Of a stretch of 64,000 nt of DNA, positions 8,676 to 19,000 are shown one piece after another (positions within the stretch are counted from its first letter, which is position 1; each line of letters begins with the position of its first letter). Where the stretch lies: contig JAUNOK010000014.1 in NCBI GenBank assembly GCA_030537195.1, forward strand, positions 1 through 64,000, read 5' to 3'. A model generated the notes under the pieces. That model searched no databases. It had not been told where the DNA came from and was given only the letters and a program-made list of their open reading frames with translations. Source of the DNA: Eubacteriales bacterium. Its GTDB lineage: Bacteria > Bacillota > Clostridia > Lachnospirales > Lachnospiraceae. The position numbers were made by a program, and so were the translations under genes.

Positions 8676-8744
8676 AGTCTTTCAGGTTTCTTCGTTTAGT
8701 GGCAGTAAAAGCCAGTTTTTTGCTTACACTTCTACCCCGGATGG

Positions 8745-9713
8745 TTACTGCTTATCACCCGTTACATGGATGTGGGTATATAAATGGTCGGAACAATATT
8801 CGTAGTTGCCGGCGCATTTTGAGCAGAATCTGAATGTAAGGTTTTCATCGTCAAGTTCTGTCCTTCCGCATACTGCGCATCTGTGCTTCGGCACTCCCCG
8901 CTTCGCGTGTTGTGCCTGACTCTGCTGTTCTCTGTTATCTGGGGACGCAGTCTCTTTTCTTGCATTCTGCTGTGCTTTCTTTGCTGTTCTCATTGCTTTG
9001 TCGAAGTTTCTCTGTGTGCTGCTCTTTGCAGGGCCTTTCTTGTACAGGAAGAAGAATATTATGAAATTCAGCATTGATACAAGCGCCGCGGTTGCATTGG
9101 CATAGCACATAATTGCTGATGGTGCAAGGAAACCTGCTGCATACAGACTGTACCATACATTTCTTGGGAGGAATGGCACAAGATATCCGAATACGATAGT
9201 TATTCCGAATATTACAGCGTCAAGTATTGCCATCCATTTAATCTTAATTGGAATAATGAAGAATAATAATACCTCCATATCTGGCTGTTCCATTGCAAAT
9301 GCCATGAATAACGCAAGGTTAATATAATTAGTACTTAACTTAAAGCTTAATCCAAACACAAGATAGATAATGAGCGATGCAAGTATATTAAGAATAACTC
9401 CTGTGAAGAAATATACATTAAATCTGAATGCGCCCCATATTTTTTCAAGGACTGAACCTATCAGATAATAGAAATACAGCACGAATACCACGAATATTAT
9501 GCTGTTAGACGGTGGCTGCACAATAAATGTGACAAGTCGCCATACCTGTCCTTTGAAAATCATAGCGAAATCAAGTGAAAAATATGCATCATACAATCCA
9601 TTAAAAAATGTATTCATCACAAATCCTATTGCATAAAGGACTATGATGTAAAACATAAGATTCTTAATCGCATATTTAGAGAATTTCTTCTCGAATTTAG
9701 CAAACCAGTTCAT
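8745..9713 (-). CDS. Rhomboid/Derlin-fold membrane protein with C-terminal zinc-binding tail
   Basis: 322 aa. About six hydrophobic segments (residues 17-225) carry the rhomboid-type layout, including GQVWRLVTFIVQPP, which resembles the WR motif of rhomboids and Derlins. The catalytic GxSG serine motif of active rhomboid proteases is not visible, so this is probably a pseudoprotease. A polar Lys/Gln-rich linker (227-275) leads to a small zinc-binding module with C279, C282, C297, C300, C307 and H310/H314/H316. The gene stands alone, divergent from the large dehydratase gene. Function unknown; a role in membrane protein handling is a guess. Confidence 0.7.
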   Translation of the reverse strand: MNWFAKFEKKFSKYAIKNLMFYIIVLYAIGFVMNTFFNGLYDAYFSLDFAMIFKGQVWRLVTFIVQPPSNSIIFVVFVLYFYYLIGSVLEKIWGAFRFNVYFFTGVILNILASLIIYLVFGLSFKLSTNYINLALFMAFAMEQPDMEVLLFFIIPIKIKWMAILDAVIFGITIVFGYLVPFLPRNVWYSLYAAGFLAPSAIMCYANATAALVSMLNFIIFFFLYKKGPAKSSTQRNFDKAMRTAKKAQQNARKETASPDNREQQSQAQHAKRGVPKHRCAVCGRTELDDENLTFRFCSKCAGNYEYCSDHLYTHIHVTGDKQ

Positions 9714-9886
9714 AAAATGTTCCTTTCAGTCTTACACATGTTACAGACTTATAATTCATAATCATATACAAGAAATTATAATAAACCTCACAATATGATG
9801 TCAATTAAACTTACTCTTAAGTTCTTAAATTTTAATAAAAATATCAACTATAAATATTAAAGCTAATTTATTATTTCCTATTAATA

Positions 9887-9915
9887 TTGAAATTTATTCC
9901 TTTTTACTCTATAAT
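9887..9915 (+). promoter_or_regulatory. Predicted promoter of the dehydratase/activase gene
   Basis: TTGAAA, 17 bp, TATAAT on the plus strand, giving a leader of about 105 nt. The leader holds a hairpin (TTCTGCG/CGCAGAA, 9942-9961) and two TGCATAA repeats near 9916 and 9924. The rest of the 314-bp intergenic region 9714-10027 is AT-rich with nothing else recognised. Confidence 0.65.
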
Positions 9916-10027
9916 GCATAAGTTGCATAAAAAATGACATATTCTGCGCTTTTTCGCAGAAGTCACTGTGCAATGGGTAACTTTTGTATATTTATTTTAA
10001 GGAGGACAGCTGCAGCTGTATTAGGTT

Positions 10028-13000
10028 ATGAAGAAATTCAAATTAGGTATTGATATTGGATCAACAACTGTAAAAATCGCTGTTTTAGATGATAATAATA
10101 ATATTTTATTTTCAGATTATGAAAGGCATTTTGCGAATATCCAGGAAACACTCCAGTCACTTCTTGAAAAAGCAGTGGCAGAACTTGGTGAGTTTGAAGT
10201 ATATCCTGTTATCACAGGTTCAGGCGGACTTACTCTTGCCAAGCATTTAGAAGTGCCATTCACACAGGAGGTAGTAGCCGTGTCTACTGCTCTTCAGGAT
10301 TATGCTCCACAGTGTGATGTTGCAATCGAGCTTGGTGGTGAGGATGCCAAGATTATCTACTTTACTAATGGTATTGACCAGAGAATGAACGGAATATGTG
10401 CCGGTGGTACGGGTTCTTTCATTGACCAGATGGCAACTCTGTTACAGACAGACGCTATGGGACTTAACGAATATGCCAAGAACTATAAGTCAATATACCC
10501 TATTGCCGCAAGATGTGGTGTATTTGCCAAGACTGATATCCAGCCGCTTATCAATGAAGGTGCTACTAAGGAAGACCTTTCTGCATCTATATTTCAGGCT
10601 GTTGTTAACCAGACAATCAGTGGTCTTGCGTGTGGTAAGCCAATCCGCGGTAATGTTGCATTCTTAGGCGGACCACTTCATTTCTTATCAGAGTTAAGAC
10701 AGGCATTTATCCGTACATTAAGCTTAGGACCAGATGAAATCATCGCTCCTGACCACTCCCACTTATTCGCTGCTGTTGGTTCAGCAATGAATTACAGTGA
10801 AGATGTATGTGTTCCTGTAACAGATATTATCACAAGACTTAAGGGAAAGATTAAGCTTGAATTCGAGGTTGAACGTATGGAACCTCTTTTTGAGAACCAG
10901 TTTGCATACGATGAGTTCACAAAACGTCACAACTCACATCATGTCAAGACTGCTGATATCGCATCTTACAAGGGTAACTGCTATCTTGGAATTGACGCAG
11001 GTTCAACAACAACCAAGGTTGCTTTGGTTGATGAAGACGGTAATCTTCTGTACTCATTCTACTCAAGCAATAACGGTTCACCACTTGCTACAACAATTAA
11101 AGCTATCAAAGAGATATATACACTGCTTCCACCTGAAGCCAAGATTGTACAGTCATGTTCAACAGGTTACGGTGAAGCACTTATCAAGTCAGCTCTTATG
11201 TTAGATGAGGGGGAAGTTGAGACTGTATCACATTTCTACGCTGCTGCTTTCTTTGACCCAGAAGTAGACTGTATCATCGATATCGGTGGTCAGGATATGA
11301 AATGTATCAAGATTAAGAACCAGACTGTAGATTCAGTACAGCTTAATGAGGCATGTTCATCTGGATGTGGTTCATTCATAGAAACATTTGCAAAATCCCT
11401 CAACTTCACAGTTCAGGACTTTGCCAAGGCTGCTTTATTTGCAAACCACCCTATTGACTTAGGAACACGTTGTACAGTGTTCATGAATTCAAAGGTTAAG
11501 CAGGCACAAAAGGAAGGTGCTGAAGTTGCAGATATTTCTGCCGGACTCGCTTATTCTGTTATTAAAAATGCTTTATATAAGGTTATCAAGATTTCTGACC
11601 CTGATGATTTAGGTAAGCATATCGTTGTTCAGGGTGGTACATTCTATAACGACGCAGTTCTTAGAAGTTTTGAAAAGATTACAGGTGTTCAGGCAATCAG
11701 ACCTGATATCGCAGGTATCATGGGTGCTTTCGGTGCTGCCCTTATTGCAAGAGAAAGATATGATGGTATATCAGAATCATCTATGCTTTCTATAGATAAG
11801 ATTAACTCTCTTACATATGAGACAAAGCTTACAAGATGTAAAGGATGTACTAACAGCTGTCACCTTACAATCAACAAATTCTCTGGAGGCAGACAGTTTA
11901 TTACAGGTAACAGATGTGAACGTGGTCTTGGTAAAGAGAAGAACAAAGAAAAGCTTCCTAACCTTTTCGATTATAAGTTCCACAGACTCTTTGACTACGA
12001 ACCTCTTTCAGAAGAAAAAGCTACAAGAGGTACTGTAGGTATTCCAAGAGTCCTTAATATGTATGAAAACTATCCGTTCTGGTATACATTTTTCACAAAG
12101 CTCGGATACAGAGTTGTACTCTCACCTCAGTCAAGCCACAAGCTTTACGAATTAGGTATTGAGTCAATTCCATCTGAGTCAGAGTGTTATCCTGCAAAGC
12201 TTGCACACGGTCATATAATGTGGCTTCTTAAGCAGGGAGTTAAATTTATCTTCTACCCATGTGTACCTTACGAGCATAACGAATATGAAGGCACTAATAA
12301 CCATTACAACTGTCCTATCGTTACTTCTTATGCTGAGAACATTAAGAATAATGTAGAAGAACTTAAGGATAATAATATAGATTTCAGAAATCCATTCATG
12401 TCATTCGAGAGTGAAGAAAAGCTTGTAAAGAGACTTGTTGAAGAATTCTCTTACATCTCTGCTTCTGAGGTTAAGTCAGCAGTCCATGATGCATGGAACG
12501 AGATGATGGCTTGCAGAAATGATGTGAGAAAGAAGGGTGAAGAGGTAATCCAATACCTTAATGAGACAGGAAAGCGCGGTATCGTACTTGCCGGCCGTCC
12601 TTACCATGTTGACCCAGAAGTAAATCACGGTATTCCTGAACTTATTAATTCATACGGACTTGCAGTACTTACAGAAGACAGTGTTGCACATTTGGGAACA
12701 GTAGAAAGACCTCTTATTATCCTTGATCAGTGGATGTACCATTCAAGACTTTACGCTGCTGCTAACTATGTTAAGACAGTAGATAATCTTGACCTTATCC
12801 AGCTTAACTCATTTGGCTGCGGTCTTGATGCCGTTACTACTGATGCTGTCAACGATATACTTACTAAGTCTGGAAAGATATATACAGTACTTAAGATTGA
12901 TGAGGTTAATAACTTAGGTGCTGCAAGAATCAGAGTACGTTCTCTTATCGCAGCATTAAGAGTCCGTGAACAGAAGAACTATCAGAGAAAGATTCAGTCT

Positions 13001-14275
13001 TCTGCTTACCACAGAGTACTGTTTACTGAGGATATGAGAAAGAATTACACAATTCTCTGCCCTCAGATGTCACCAATACATTTTGACATATTAGGTCCTG
13101 CACTTAATTCATGCGGCTACAACATTGAAGTCCTTGAGAACGACAACAAGTCATCAGTAGATGTAGGTCTTAAATATGTTAACAACGACGCATGCTACCC
13201 TTCACTTATGGTAGTAGGACAGATTATGAATGCACTTCTGTCAGGTAAATACGACCTTTCAAGAACTGCTGTTATTATGTCACAGACAGGTGGTGGATGC
13301 CGTGCTTCCAACTATATTGGCTTCATCAGAAGAGCTCTTATAAAGGCTGGTATTCCAGATGTTCCTGTAATCTCACTCAGTGCACAGGGACTTGAATCTA
13401 ATCCGGGCTTCAGCTATGACATACCAATGCTTAAGAAGGCTATGATGGCTGTTGAATACGGTGATATCTTCATGAATGTTGTATACCGTACAAGACCTTA
13501 TGAGGCAGTTCCGGGTTCAGTTAATGAGCTTCATGAAAAATGGAAGAAAGTCTGCATCGAGCAGCTTACTAAGGATAAGGTTCATATGAAAGAATTCAAT
13601 AAGAACCTCCGTGCAATTGTTAAGGACTTTGATAATATTCCGCTTAAGGATATCAAGAAGCCTAGAGTTGGTGTTGTTGGAGAGATTCTTGTTAAGTTCA
13701 TGCCTGCTGCCAATAACCATATTATTGAGTTACTTGAAGCAGAAGGTGCTGAGGCTGTTATGCCTGACCTTATGGGATTCCTGCTCTACTGCATGCAGAA
13801 TTCAACATATAAGCATGAATTATTAAAGACACCTAAGAAGGGAGCAATTGTTTCAAGCACACTTATCAAGATACTTGAGACATTCAGAAAAGCCGGAACT
13901 AAGGCACTTGCAGAAAGCAAGAGATTCGACGCTCCATCTAAGATTAGCGAGACAGCTAATTACGCTAAAGACTTCGTATCACTTGGTAACCAGACTGGTG
14001 AAGGCTGGCTTCTTACAGGTGAAATGATTGAGCTTATCCATCATGGTGTCGGCAACATTGTATGCTGTCAGCCATTTGCATGTCTGCCTAACCACATTGT
14101 AGGTAAGGGAGTTATTAAAGAGCTTCGTGCAGCATATCCTGAAGCTAACATCATTGCTGTAGATTATGATCCTGGTGCTTCCGAGGTTAACCAGTTGAAC
14201 AGAATCAAGCTTATGCTTTCAACTGCTAACAAGAACCTCGCTAAAGAAGAAAAAGAATCTAAAAAAGATGCTTAA
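10028..14275 (+). CDS. Giant 2-hydroxyacyl-CoA dehydratase activase/dehydratase-like fusion protein
   Basis: 1415 aa. Two BadF/BcrA/HgdC-type ATPase (activase) domains in tandem: residues about 5-255 with [18 protein letters not shown] (C124) and ARCGVFAK (C163), and about 318-580 with [16 protein letters not shown] and GTRCTVF. The paired cysteines match the [4Fe-4S] site of activases. A cysteine-rich segment follows (CKGCTNSC...NRCERG, near 605-640), then a DUF2229-like region, then an HgdB-like C-terminal half. Real activases use ATP to push one electron into the dehydratase. Proteins of this fused type are widespread in Firmicutes but their substrate is unknown. The ribosome binding site GGAGG is unusually far (22 nt) from the ATG. 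Confidence 0.85.
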   Translation: MKKFKLGIDIGSTTVKIAVLDDNNNILFSDYERHFANIQETLQSLLEKAVAELGEFEVYPVITGSGGLTLAKHLEVPFTQEVVAVSTALQDYAPQCDVAIELGGEDAKIIYFTNGIDQRMNGICAGGTGSFIDQMATLLQTDAMGLNEYAKNYKSIYPIAARCGVFAKTDIQPLINEGATKEDLSASIFQAVVNQTISGLACGKPIRGNVAFLGGPLHFLSELRQAFIRTLSLGPDEIIAPDHSHLFAAVGSAMNYSEDVCVPVTDIITRLKGKIKLEFEVERMEPLFENQFAYDEFTKRHNSHHVKTADIASYKGNCYLGIDAGSTTTKVALVDEDGNLLYSFYSSNNGSPLATTIKAIKEIYTLLPPEAKIVQSCSTGYGEALIKSALMLDEGEVETVSHFYAAAFFDPEVDCIIDIGGQDMKCIKIKNQTVDSVQLNEACSSGCGSFIETFAKSLNFTVQDFAKAALFANHPIDLGTRCTVFMNSKVKQAQKEGAEVADISAGLAYSVIKNALYKVIKISDPDDLGKHIVVQGGTFYNDAVLRSFEKITGVQAIRPDIAGIMGAFGAALIARERYDGISESSMLSIDKINSLTYETKLTRCKGCTNSCHLTINKFSGGRQFITGNRCERGLGKEKNKEKLPNLFDYKFHRLFDYEPLSEEKATRGTVGIPRVLNMYENYPFWYTFFTKLGYRVVLSPQSSHKLYELGIESIPSESECYPAKLAHGHIMWLLKQGVKFIFYPCVPYEHNEYEGTNNHYNCPIVTSYAENIKNNVEELKDNNIDFRNPFMSFESEEKLVKRLVEEFSYISASEVKSAVHDAWNEMMACRNDVRKKGEEVIQYLNETGKRGIVLAGRPYHVDPEVNHGIPELINSYGLAVLTEDSVAHLGTVERPLIILDQWMYHSRLYAAANYVKTVDNLDLIQLNSFGCGLDAVTTDAVNDILTKSGKIYTVLKIDEVNNLGAARIRVRSLIAALRVREQKNYQRKIQSSAYHRVLFTEDMRKNYTILCPQMSPIHFDILGPALNSCGYNIEVLENDNKSSVDVGLKYVNNDACYPSLMVVGQIMNALLSGKYDLSRTAVIMSQTGGGCRASNYIGFIRRALIKAGIPDVPVISLSAQGLESNPGFSYDIPMLKKAMMAVEYGDIFMNVVYRTRPYEAVPGSVNELHEKWKKVCIEQLTKDKVHMKEFNKNLRAIVKDFDNIPLKDIKKPRVGVVGEILVKFMPAANNHIIELLEAEGAEAVMPDLMGFLLYCMQNSTYKHELLKTPKKGAIVSSTLIKILETFRKAGTKALAESKRFDAPSKISETANYAKDFVSLGNQTGEGWLLTGEMIELIHHGVGNIVCCQPFACLPNHIVGKGVIKELRAAYPEANIIAVDYDPGASEVNQLNRIKLMLSTANKNLAKEEKESKKDA

Positions 14276-14343
14276 TTGCTTGTACATATTATAAAACCGA
14301 TATATAATGGTTATAATAAATATGTTCGAAGAGGTGTGATATT

Positions 14344-14466
14344 ATGAGTTTTATGTTATTCATCGGACCAATTATAGGTGTTGCAGTTGCTATCATAGCT
14401 GCTGTGGTTATCATATCAGTTGTAGCCGCTGCTGTTGCACAGAAAGATATTAACGACGAAGATTAA
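14344..14466 (+). CDS. 40-residue single-pass membrane peptide
   Basis: 40 aa, MSFMLFIGPIIG to QKDINDED. ATG is preceded by GAAGAGGTG at good spacing. Nearly all of residues 3-32 is one hydrophobic helix rich in Val, Ile and Ala, and the last eight residues are charged. It lies 68 bp after the large dehydratase-like gene and just before a strong terminator, so it is probably the last gene of that transcript. No family recognised; similar in form to small membrane subunits or regulators. Supported by the ribosome binding site, composition and position rather than by homology. Confidence 0.6.
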   Translation: MSFMLFIGPIIGVAVAIIAAVVIISVVAAAVAQKDINDED

Positions 14467-14470
14467 AAAT

Positions 14471-14522
14471 AAGTTCCTGCAGTCTGATATTTTTAAAATA
14501 TCTGCTGCAGGAACTTATTTTT
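14471..14522. terminator. Bidirectional terminator between the dehydratase and ABC loci
   Basis: A perfect 12-bp stem (AAGTTCCTGCAG/CTGCAGGAACTT) with an inner AT stem is followed by ATTTTTT on the plus strand and TTATTTTTAA on the minus strand. It closes both the plus-strand unit and the minus-strand ABC operon. Confidence 0.85.
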
Positions 14523-15166
14523 TACTTATTTTTCTCTTTCTTCGGCTGTATTCTGCCCTCTGCTATCTCAATAATCTCGTCTGAGAGGAATTCCAGTTCA
14601 TCAGCATCGTGGCATGCAATAATAATCAATGCCCCTCTCTGCCTGTGCTTTATAAGAAGCTGCCTTACCTGCTCAGTTCCAGAATCATCAAGTGCATTAA
14701 TCGGCTCATCAAGAATTATAATATCAGGGTCTTCCATAATGGCAGCCGCTATGCCAAGTCTCTGCTTCATACCTAATGAGTACTTCTTAAATGTTCTCTT
14801 ATCATCTGGTTCAAGCCCTACTTCTGTAAGTGTCTGCCTTATCTTATCATCATCAATCCTCTCTCTGATTGAAGCCAGTGTTTTTAAATTCTCAAATCCA
14901 GTATAATTGCTTATAAACGATGGATTCTCAATAAGAATACCTATGCTTGGCGGAAACATTTCATCTTTTCCTAATATCTTACCATCAATATCAACAGTTC
15001 CTGTAACCTTAATAAGACCTGCTATCGCACGCATAAGCATTGTCTTACCGCTTCCGTTCTTTCCCTTGAATCCGTATATCTTGCCGGATTCCATTTTAAG
15101 ATTAATATTATTAAGAATCTCAATCCCCTTTATTTTCTTGCCAACATCTTTTAATTCAATATACAT
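14522..15166 (-). CDS. ABC transporter ATP-binding protein
   Basis: 214 aa. Cytoplasmic ATPase of an ABC-2-type exporter. Walker A is GKNGSGKT, the signature motif is YSLGMKQRLGIA, Walker B is DIIILDEPINAL, and the switch His is in IIACHD. Short, single-domain form as in bacteriocin-immunity and lantibiotic-type ABC systems. Last gene of a six-gene minus-strand operon with three predicted permeases and two extracytoplasmic proteins; it begins 11 bp after the preceding permease gene. Substrate unknown. Confidence 0.9.
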   Translation of the reverse strand: MYIELKDVGKKIKGIEILNNINLKMESGKIYGFKGKNGSGKTMLMRAIAGLIKVTGTVDIDGKILGKDEMFPPSIGILIENPSFISNYTGFENLKTLASIRERIDDDKIRQTLTEVGLEPDDKRTFKKYSLGMKQRLGIAAAIMEDPDIIILDEPINALDDSGTEQVRQLLIKHRQRGALIIIACHDADELEFLSDEIIEIAEGRIQPKKEKNK

Positions 15167-15177
15167 TTATAGTCCTC

Positions 15178-16005
15178 CTATAGAAAATCTCTTTTTCTCG
15201 AATATATAACCCCGGCAGCCATTACAGCGACATCAATGCCAGCCATCAGCAATGCCCCAAGATACCATTTGCCATATACATGCGGTATTCTGTACATCAT
15301 CATGTAATTATAGAAACCAAACCATTTCATATAACATATACTGAATATAAACAACAGAAGATTGATAATGAATCCAAATATCGAATTAGACACATACGAA
15401 ACAAGTAATGTAATAATGCATGCCGTAATCAGACACAATGTGCATAATATTATCAATAGAACCACATTAGTCTGAACGGATATCTCTTCACTGCCAAGCA
15501 TCAGCCTGATGTTTTCCTTCGATGTAAAATGCATTTTCAGACTTAACTTCTTTCTCAAAACAATAAAACCGCTTACAGCAAATGTTATGATTATCAGAAT
15601 CATATATACCATTGCCGCCAATACAGTGATAATATATTTGCTCACCCACCAGTACACCGGCGAACGTGAAGCAATCATTATACTTTTACTTAATGCACTC
15701 CTGTCTGAATTAATATAATACGCAACAATAAAAAGCAGAAATAGAAGAACAAATATCTCAAGTACAGGTATATCCATTGCCAGCTTTCTTTCAGGGTAAA
15801 ACTCCTTAGCTCCCTTGAAAAAGTCCATAAGGCTGTCGCCCAAGGAAACTGCCGATATCTTTCCTTTACTAATGGATTTATCCATGTTAGTAAAGAATAT
15901 CATAGCCTGCATAAAACAGTACACTATTAATGCTATATACATTTTCCATGCAATGTTCCAGAACCTTTTCAGGTCTGCCTTAAATACATTAATAAAACAT
16001 TTCAT
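15178..16005 (-). CDS. ABC transporter permease (ABC-2 type)
   Basis: 275 aa. Hydrophobic protein with about six membrane segments, the first near residues 20-38 and the last near 240-268. A long extracytoplasmic stretch after the first helix is followed by several helices close together, the ABC-2 permease layout. Its start codon overlaps the stop of the upstream permease by one base, implying translational coupling. No substrate clue. Confidence 0.7.
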   Translation of the reverse strand: MKCFINVFKADLKRFWNIAWKMYIALIVYCFMQAMIFFTNMDKSISKGKISAVSLGDSLMDFFKGAKEFYPERKLAMDIPVLEIFVLLFLLFIVAYYINSDRSALSKSIMIASRSPVYWWVSKYIITVLAAMVYMILIIITFAVSGFIVLRKKLSLKMHFTSKENIRLMLGSEEISVQTNVVLLIILCTLCLITACIITLLVSYVSNSIFGFIINLLLFIFSICYMKWFGFYNYMMMYRIPHVYGKWYLGALLMAGIDVAVMAAGVIYSRKRDFL

Positions 16006-16787
16006 TAGTTTTTAAGCATGTCCTTTCTATAAAATCTAAATATCAGAAAACTTGCTGCTACACACACCGCCCATATAATAACCGGCAGTATTATATTGTT
16101 AAATACAGATATTCCATATATGTACATGTCCGTCTGATACATCACAAATCTGTCAAACAGCCCTGTTTTACCTATACTTAAAAGTAATACATTAAAATAT
16201 ATTATGATAAAACTCCACACAGCAGAGCGTGAAATCCAGTAAAGCAGACATAAAAGCACATAAGCAATCTGCAGTCTTAAGATATCCAGTAATAACATGA
16301 GTGCTATTACTGCAAATGTATTCTCATATGCCAGTTCATGATAAGGTATCCATGTTTTGGCAAGACTTCCTGTAACATTCCAGTTACATCTAAAAACTGC
16401 CCCTTCTCTTAACCCTGTCAGCAATATAATCAGACAATTAACCACTGGAATAAGCAACGTTATTAATATGCCTCTTTTAATGCAGTCTGTCCACATTTTT
16501 CCCATTGACTGGTAAAGAATTATTCTGTTCGAAGTCATATTTCTTTTAATAATTATAATAGATACAAAAGATACATATATCATCTCGAATAATCCCATAA
16601 AAGAAACTGTCTTCCAGTCATATACAGCAAGATAATAATCTGACATACATGCGTTCACATCCCAGAACACTTTATACATTTTAGAAAGCGTACTAATGAA
16701 TATAATAACCGGTATCAGATATATCATTGCAATGCACAGCTTTTTTACTGACCTGTTCCCCATACATTCACCTCTTATCAAATACAA
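16005..16787 (-). CDS. ABC transporter permease-like membrane protein
   Basis: 260 aa. About six membrane segments by hydropathy, starting near residues 17-38. The start MYLIRGECMGNRSV is possible, but the internal ATG at 16763 (MGNRSVKKL, preceded by GAGGTGA) has the better ribosome binding site. It overlaps both neighbours, so the operon is translationally coupled. Assigned as a permease from topology and context; sequence identity to known families was not recognised. Confidence 0.62.
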   Translation of the reverse strand: MYLIRGECMGNRSVKKLCIAMIYLIPVIIFISTLSKMYKVFWDVNACMSDYYLAVYDWKTVSFMGLFEMIYVSFVSIIIIKRNMTSNRIILYQSMGKMWTDCIKRGILITLLIPVVNCLIILLTGLREGAVFRCNWNVTGSLAKTWIPYHELAYENTFAVIALMLLLDILRLQIAYVLLCLLYWISRSAVWSFIIIYFNVLLLSIGKTGLFDRFVMYQTDMYIYGISVFNNIILPVIIWAVCVAASFLIFRFYRKDMLKN

Positions 16788-17325
16788 GCTTTCTTCTATA
16801 TGGATAGAACGAATATACCAGTGTCATGGTTGATGATTCAATCTTATCAAAATTTTCGTATTTAAGCATTGATGTCGAAAGCATGCTTTTTAAGACCAAC
16901 TGTCTTTCTTCACCCGGCAAAACATTAATGCTCTGCTGTGATGGATTATCATTATTAATTATTGGAAATGCACCATTACTTGCACACAGCTCTTCAATTA
17001 CCATGACAAAAGATGGACTGTAACTAATAATGTCGTCAGTTGTATTTCTTACAGATAATGTAAATACGACAATCCGCTTCTTGTCTTTGTCCTCTCTTTC
17101 AAGATACCTGTCATATTCCGAAGATATCTCTGAAAATTCATCTAATGTATATACCGTGTAATCTATTGGTTTAACTTCCAGACCATTAATATCAACCGGA
17201 TTATCTTTGGTATAACTTATAACCTCTGCATTAGGATACAGCACATTTATTCTTATAATCATCACCGCACATATTACTATTGCAATAGAGCTTATACATA
17301 AAACTATTAATTTACAATGCTTCAT
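16768..17325 (-). CDS. Membrane-anchored extracytoplasmic protein of the ABC operon
   Basis: 185 aa. One N-terminal membrane segment (residues 5-27), then an extracytoplasmic domain predicted to be mainly beta strands, with a segment VFTLSVRNTTDDIISYSPSF typical of immunoglobulin-like or DUF4352-like accessory domains. The gene overlaps the permease before it by 14 bp and the one after it by 20 bp. It may work with the lipoprotein of the same operon as an external sensor or substrate-handling subunit. Family not recognised with certainty. Confidence 0.65.
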   Translation of the reverse strand: MKHCKLIVLCISSIAIVICAVMIIRINVLYPNAEVISYTKDNPVDINGLEVKPIDYTVYTLDEFSEISSEYDRYLEREDKDKKRIVVFTLSVRNTTDDIISYSPSFVMVIEELCASNGAFPIINNDNPSQQSINVLPGEERQLVLKSMLSTSMLKYENFDKIESSTMTLVYSFYPYRRKLVFDKR

Positions 17326-18154
17326 TATCTGCTCCTTTCACAAAAAATATAATGCCGCTTATAATCGTTATAATAACCGGTTCTAATATATATGCAGCAA
17401 GCAGCTTATCAGGTAATATATTAGAAGCCAGTAATCTCATCGGGTTAAAGCTTTCTGTTCCAAACATATTTCTTAACATGTTAGAAACAACTCCAAGACC
17501 ATAAAACGCAACAAATGGTGTAAGCATTACCAAAAAAGAGTTACTGAATATATATGACGTTGCCAGTGCAATTACAGAAAACGCTCCTCCATATATGAAA
17601 TATTGCAGAATATATCCAAATGTATATATAAATGTATGTCTTACAAATAATACATTCATAAACGATGAACCATTTCCCATAAAAAGGCCATTTTCAATTG
17701 GCTTTAACGCAGGAACAAACATCATTGTTGCTATGAGGTTAACAAGTAATGGAATTACGACAATCAGTCCTCCAACTACGAAAGTTGTTATGAACTTTGC
17801 AATATGTAATCTGTTCTTTGATATTCTGCTGTAATACTGCAATATATACTGACTGTTATTATCTTTTACAAATGTTGAGCAATATGGCAATGCTGCAAGT
17901 AATATACATACATATAAATAAACAGTTGCCCATATATCATACCCTATTCCGATTCCCATCCATGAAGTGAATACTGAATGAGGATAACTTGCCACGCTTC
18001 CATCATATCCTCTAAGCACATCTATATGAGGAACAACAGTCTGGATAAAAGCGCCTGCTGCCAGCGCCAGACCTATAACAATACTTGCAGCAAACAATTT
18101 ATTCTTAAATGCTCTTCTAAATTCTATCTTTAATAAAATATTTAATTCATGCAT
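17312..18154 (-). CDS. ABC transporter permease (ABC-2 type)
   Basis: 280 aa. N-terminal cytoplasmic start (MHELNILLKIEFRRAFKNK), a first helix near 20-40, an extracytoplasmic loop, then four or five helices ending near 255-275, the usual ABC-2 permease arrangement. Only 2 bp separate it from the upstream lipoprotein gene, and its end overlaps the next gene. Confidence 0.72.
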   Translation of the reverse strand: MHELNILLKIEFRRAFKNKLFAASIVIGLALAAGAFIQTVVPHIDVLRGYDGSVASYPHSVFTSWMGIGIGYDIWATVYLYVCILLAALPYCSTFVKDNNSQYILQYYSRISKNRLHIAKFITTFVVGGLIVVIPLLVNLIATMMFVPALKPIENGLFMGNGSSFMNVLFVRHTFIYTFGYILQYFIYGGAFSVIALATSYIFSNSFLVMLTPFVAFYGLGVVSNMLRNMFGTESFNPMRLLASNILPDKLLAAYILEPVIITIISGIIFFVKGADNEAL

Positions 18155-18156
18155 AA

Positions 18157-18933
18157 TTATCCCCTATCTTCTATGTCCAGTTCTATAAGATATCCAGTAT
18201 AGCCGGTAGGCTGGAATATATATCCAAATGAACCTTCAAGATAATACGTCCAGCTATTCACAACAGGAGCTTCAAATCCAATCCACATATCATACTCATC
18301 TCCTGGATTAATGTCCATACAGTATGCTATAGAATTATCTTTGCTGCTCGTAAAACGTTCCTCTCTGTCTACAAATAACTGCACTCCAAAAGGATATAAT
18401 TTTCCATCATCTTTCTTAACAACAAAACCTGAACACATATTAACATTCTTTGATGTACTACCACTATATTTCATATGTATCTTAATCCACACTGTACGTT
18501 CTTCATCTTCCGCTAAATTACCATCAGAATCATATATAATCTGATTTTTTAAATATTTCATAACTTCATCTATATATGTATCATCTATAATTTCTTTCGC
18601 ATAATTATAATTCCGTGTAGCCACCGCTTCTTTTACCGTAAACTCACAATCATAATATTCAAATGTTTCATTCATCTTTATGAACTTCATCATGCTTGTT
18701 TTATTGCTCAATGGTCCCCGTTGATACTCTTCTACCGGCTCATTCTCATCATAGGTTGGCTTTTCATTGTATATCTTAGTTACTGCTTCCCCTGCCGAAT
18801 CAGTTTCATACTCATATCTGTATGCATATGATTTTGTCTCTTCTATTGCTTTAGCATCCTCTATGGATTGCGTTGTACATCCGCACAACGCAGCCATAAG
18901 GAAAAAGCATGGTAATGTTTTATATAACTTCAT
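18157..18933 (-). CDS. Lipoprotein, first gene of the LytTR-linked ABC operon
   Basis: 258 aa. Type II signal peptide (MKLYKTLPCFFLMAALCGC) with the lipidated Cys at residue 19, so the protein should be anchored on the outer face of the membrane. The body is polar, with a likely beta-sandwich domain in the last 150 residues. It may belong to the DUF5027-type lipoproteins of Lachnospiraceae, but this is from memory of the family and is tentative. It is the promoter-proximal gene, directly behind the tandem-repeat operator at 19001-19031. Confidence 0.72.
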   Translation of the reverse strand: MKLYKTLPCFFLMAALCGCTTQSIEDAKAIEETKSYAYRYEYETDSAGEAVTKIYNEKPTYDENEPVEEYQRGPLSNKTSMMKFIKMNETFEYYDCEFTVKEAVATRNYNYAKEIIDDTYIDEVMKYLKNQIIYDSDGNLAEDEERTVWIKIHMKYSGSTSKNVNMCSGFVVKKDDGKLYPFGVQLFVDREERFTSSKDNSIAYCMDINPGDEYDMWIGFEAPVVNSWTYYLEGSFGYIFQPTGYTGYLIELDIEDRG

Positions 18934-18962
18934 AGTAATTCTCCCTGCTCATGTATTCTATA

Positions 18963-18968
18963 ATTATA
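18963..18968 (-). promoter_or_regulatory. -10 element of the ABC operon promoter
   Basis: TATAAT on the minus strand, about 30 bp before the lipoprotein start. No -35 is found at 16-18 bp (the 17-bp position reads AAATGG), which fits an activator-dependent promoter. Confidence 0.55.
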
Positions 18969-19000
18969 GTATTGCACTCTCTTCCCCATTTCAACACCAA

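Noticed and set aside
8636-8833. Plus-strand frame of 65 codons after pyk, considered as a transposase remnant because of the nearby ACCGTCCC palindrome
   Set aside because: No similarity to transposase motifs, no terminal repeats, and it overlaps the real gene on the other strand.
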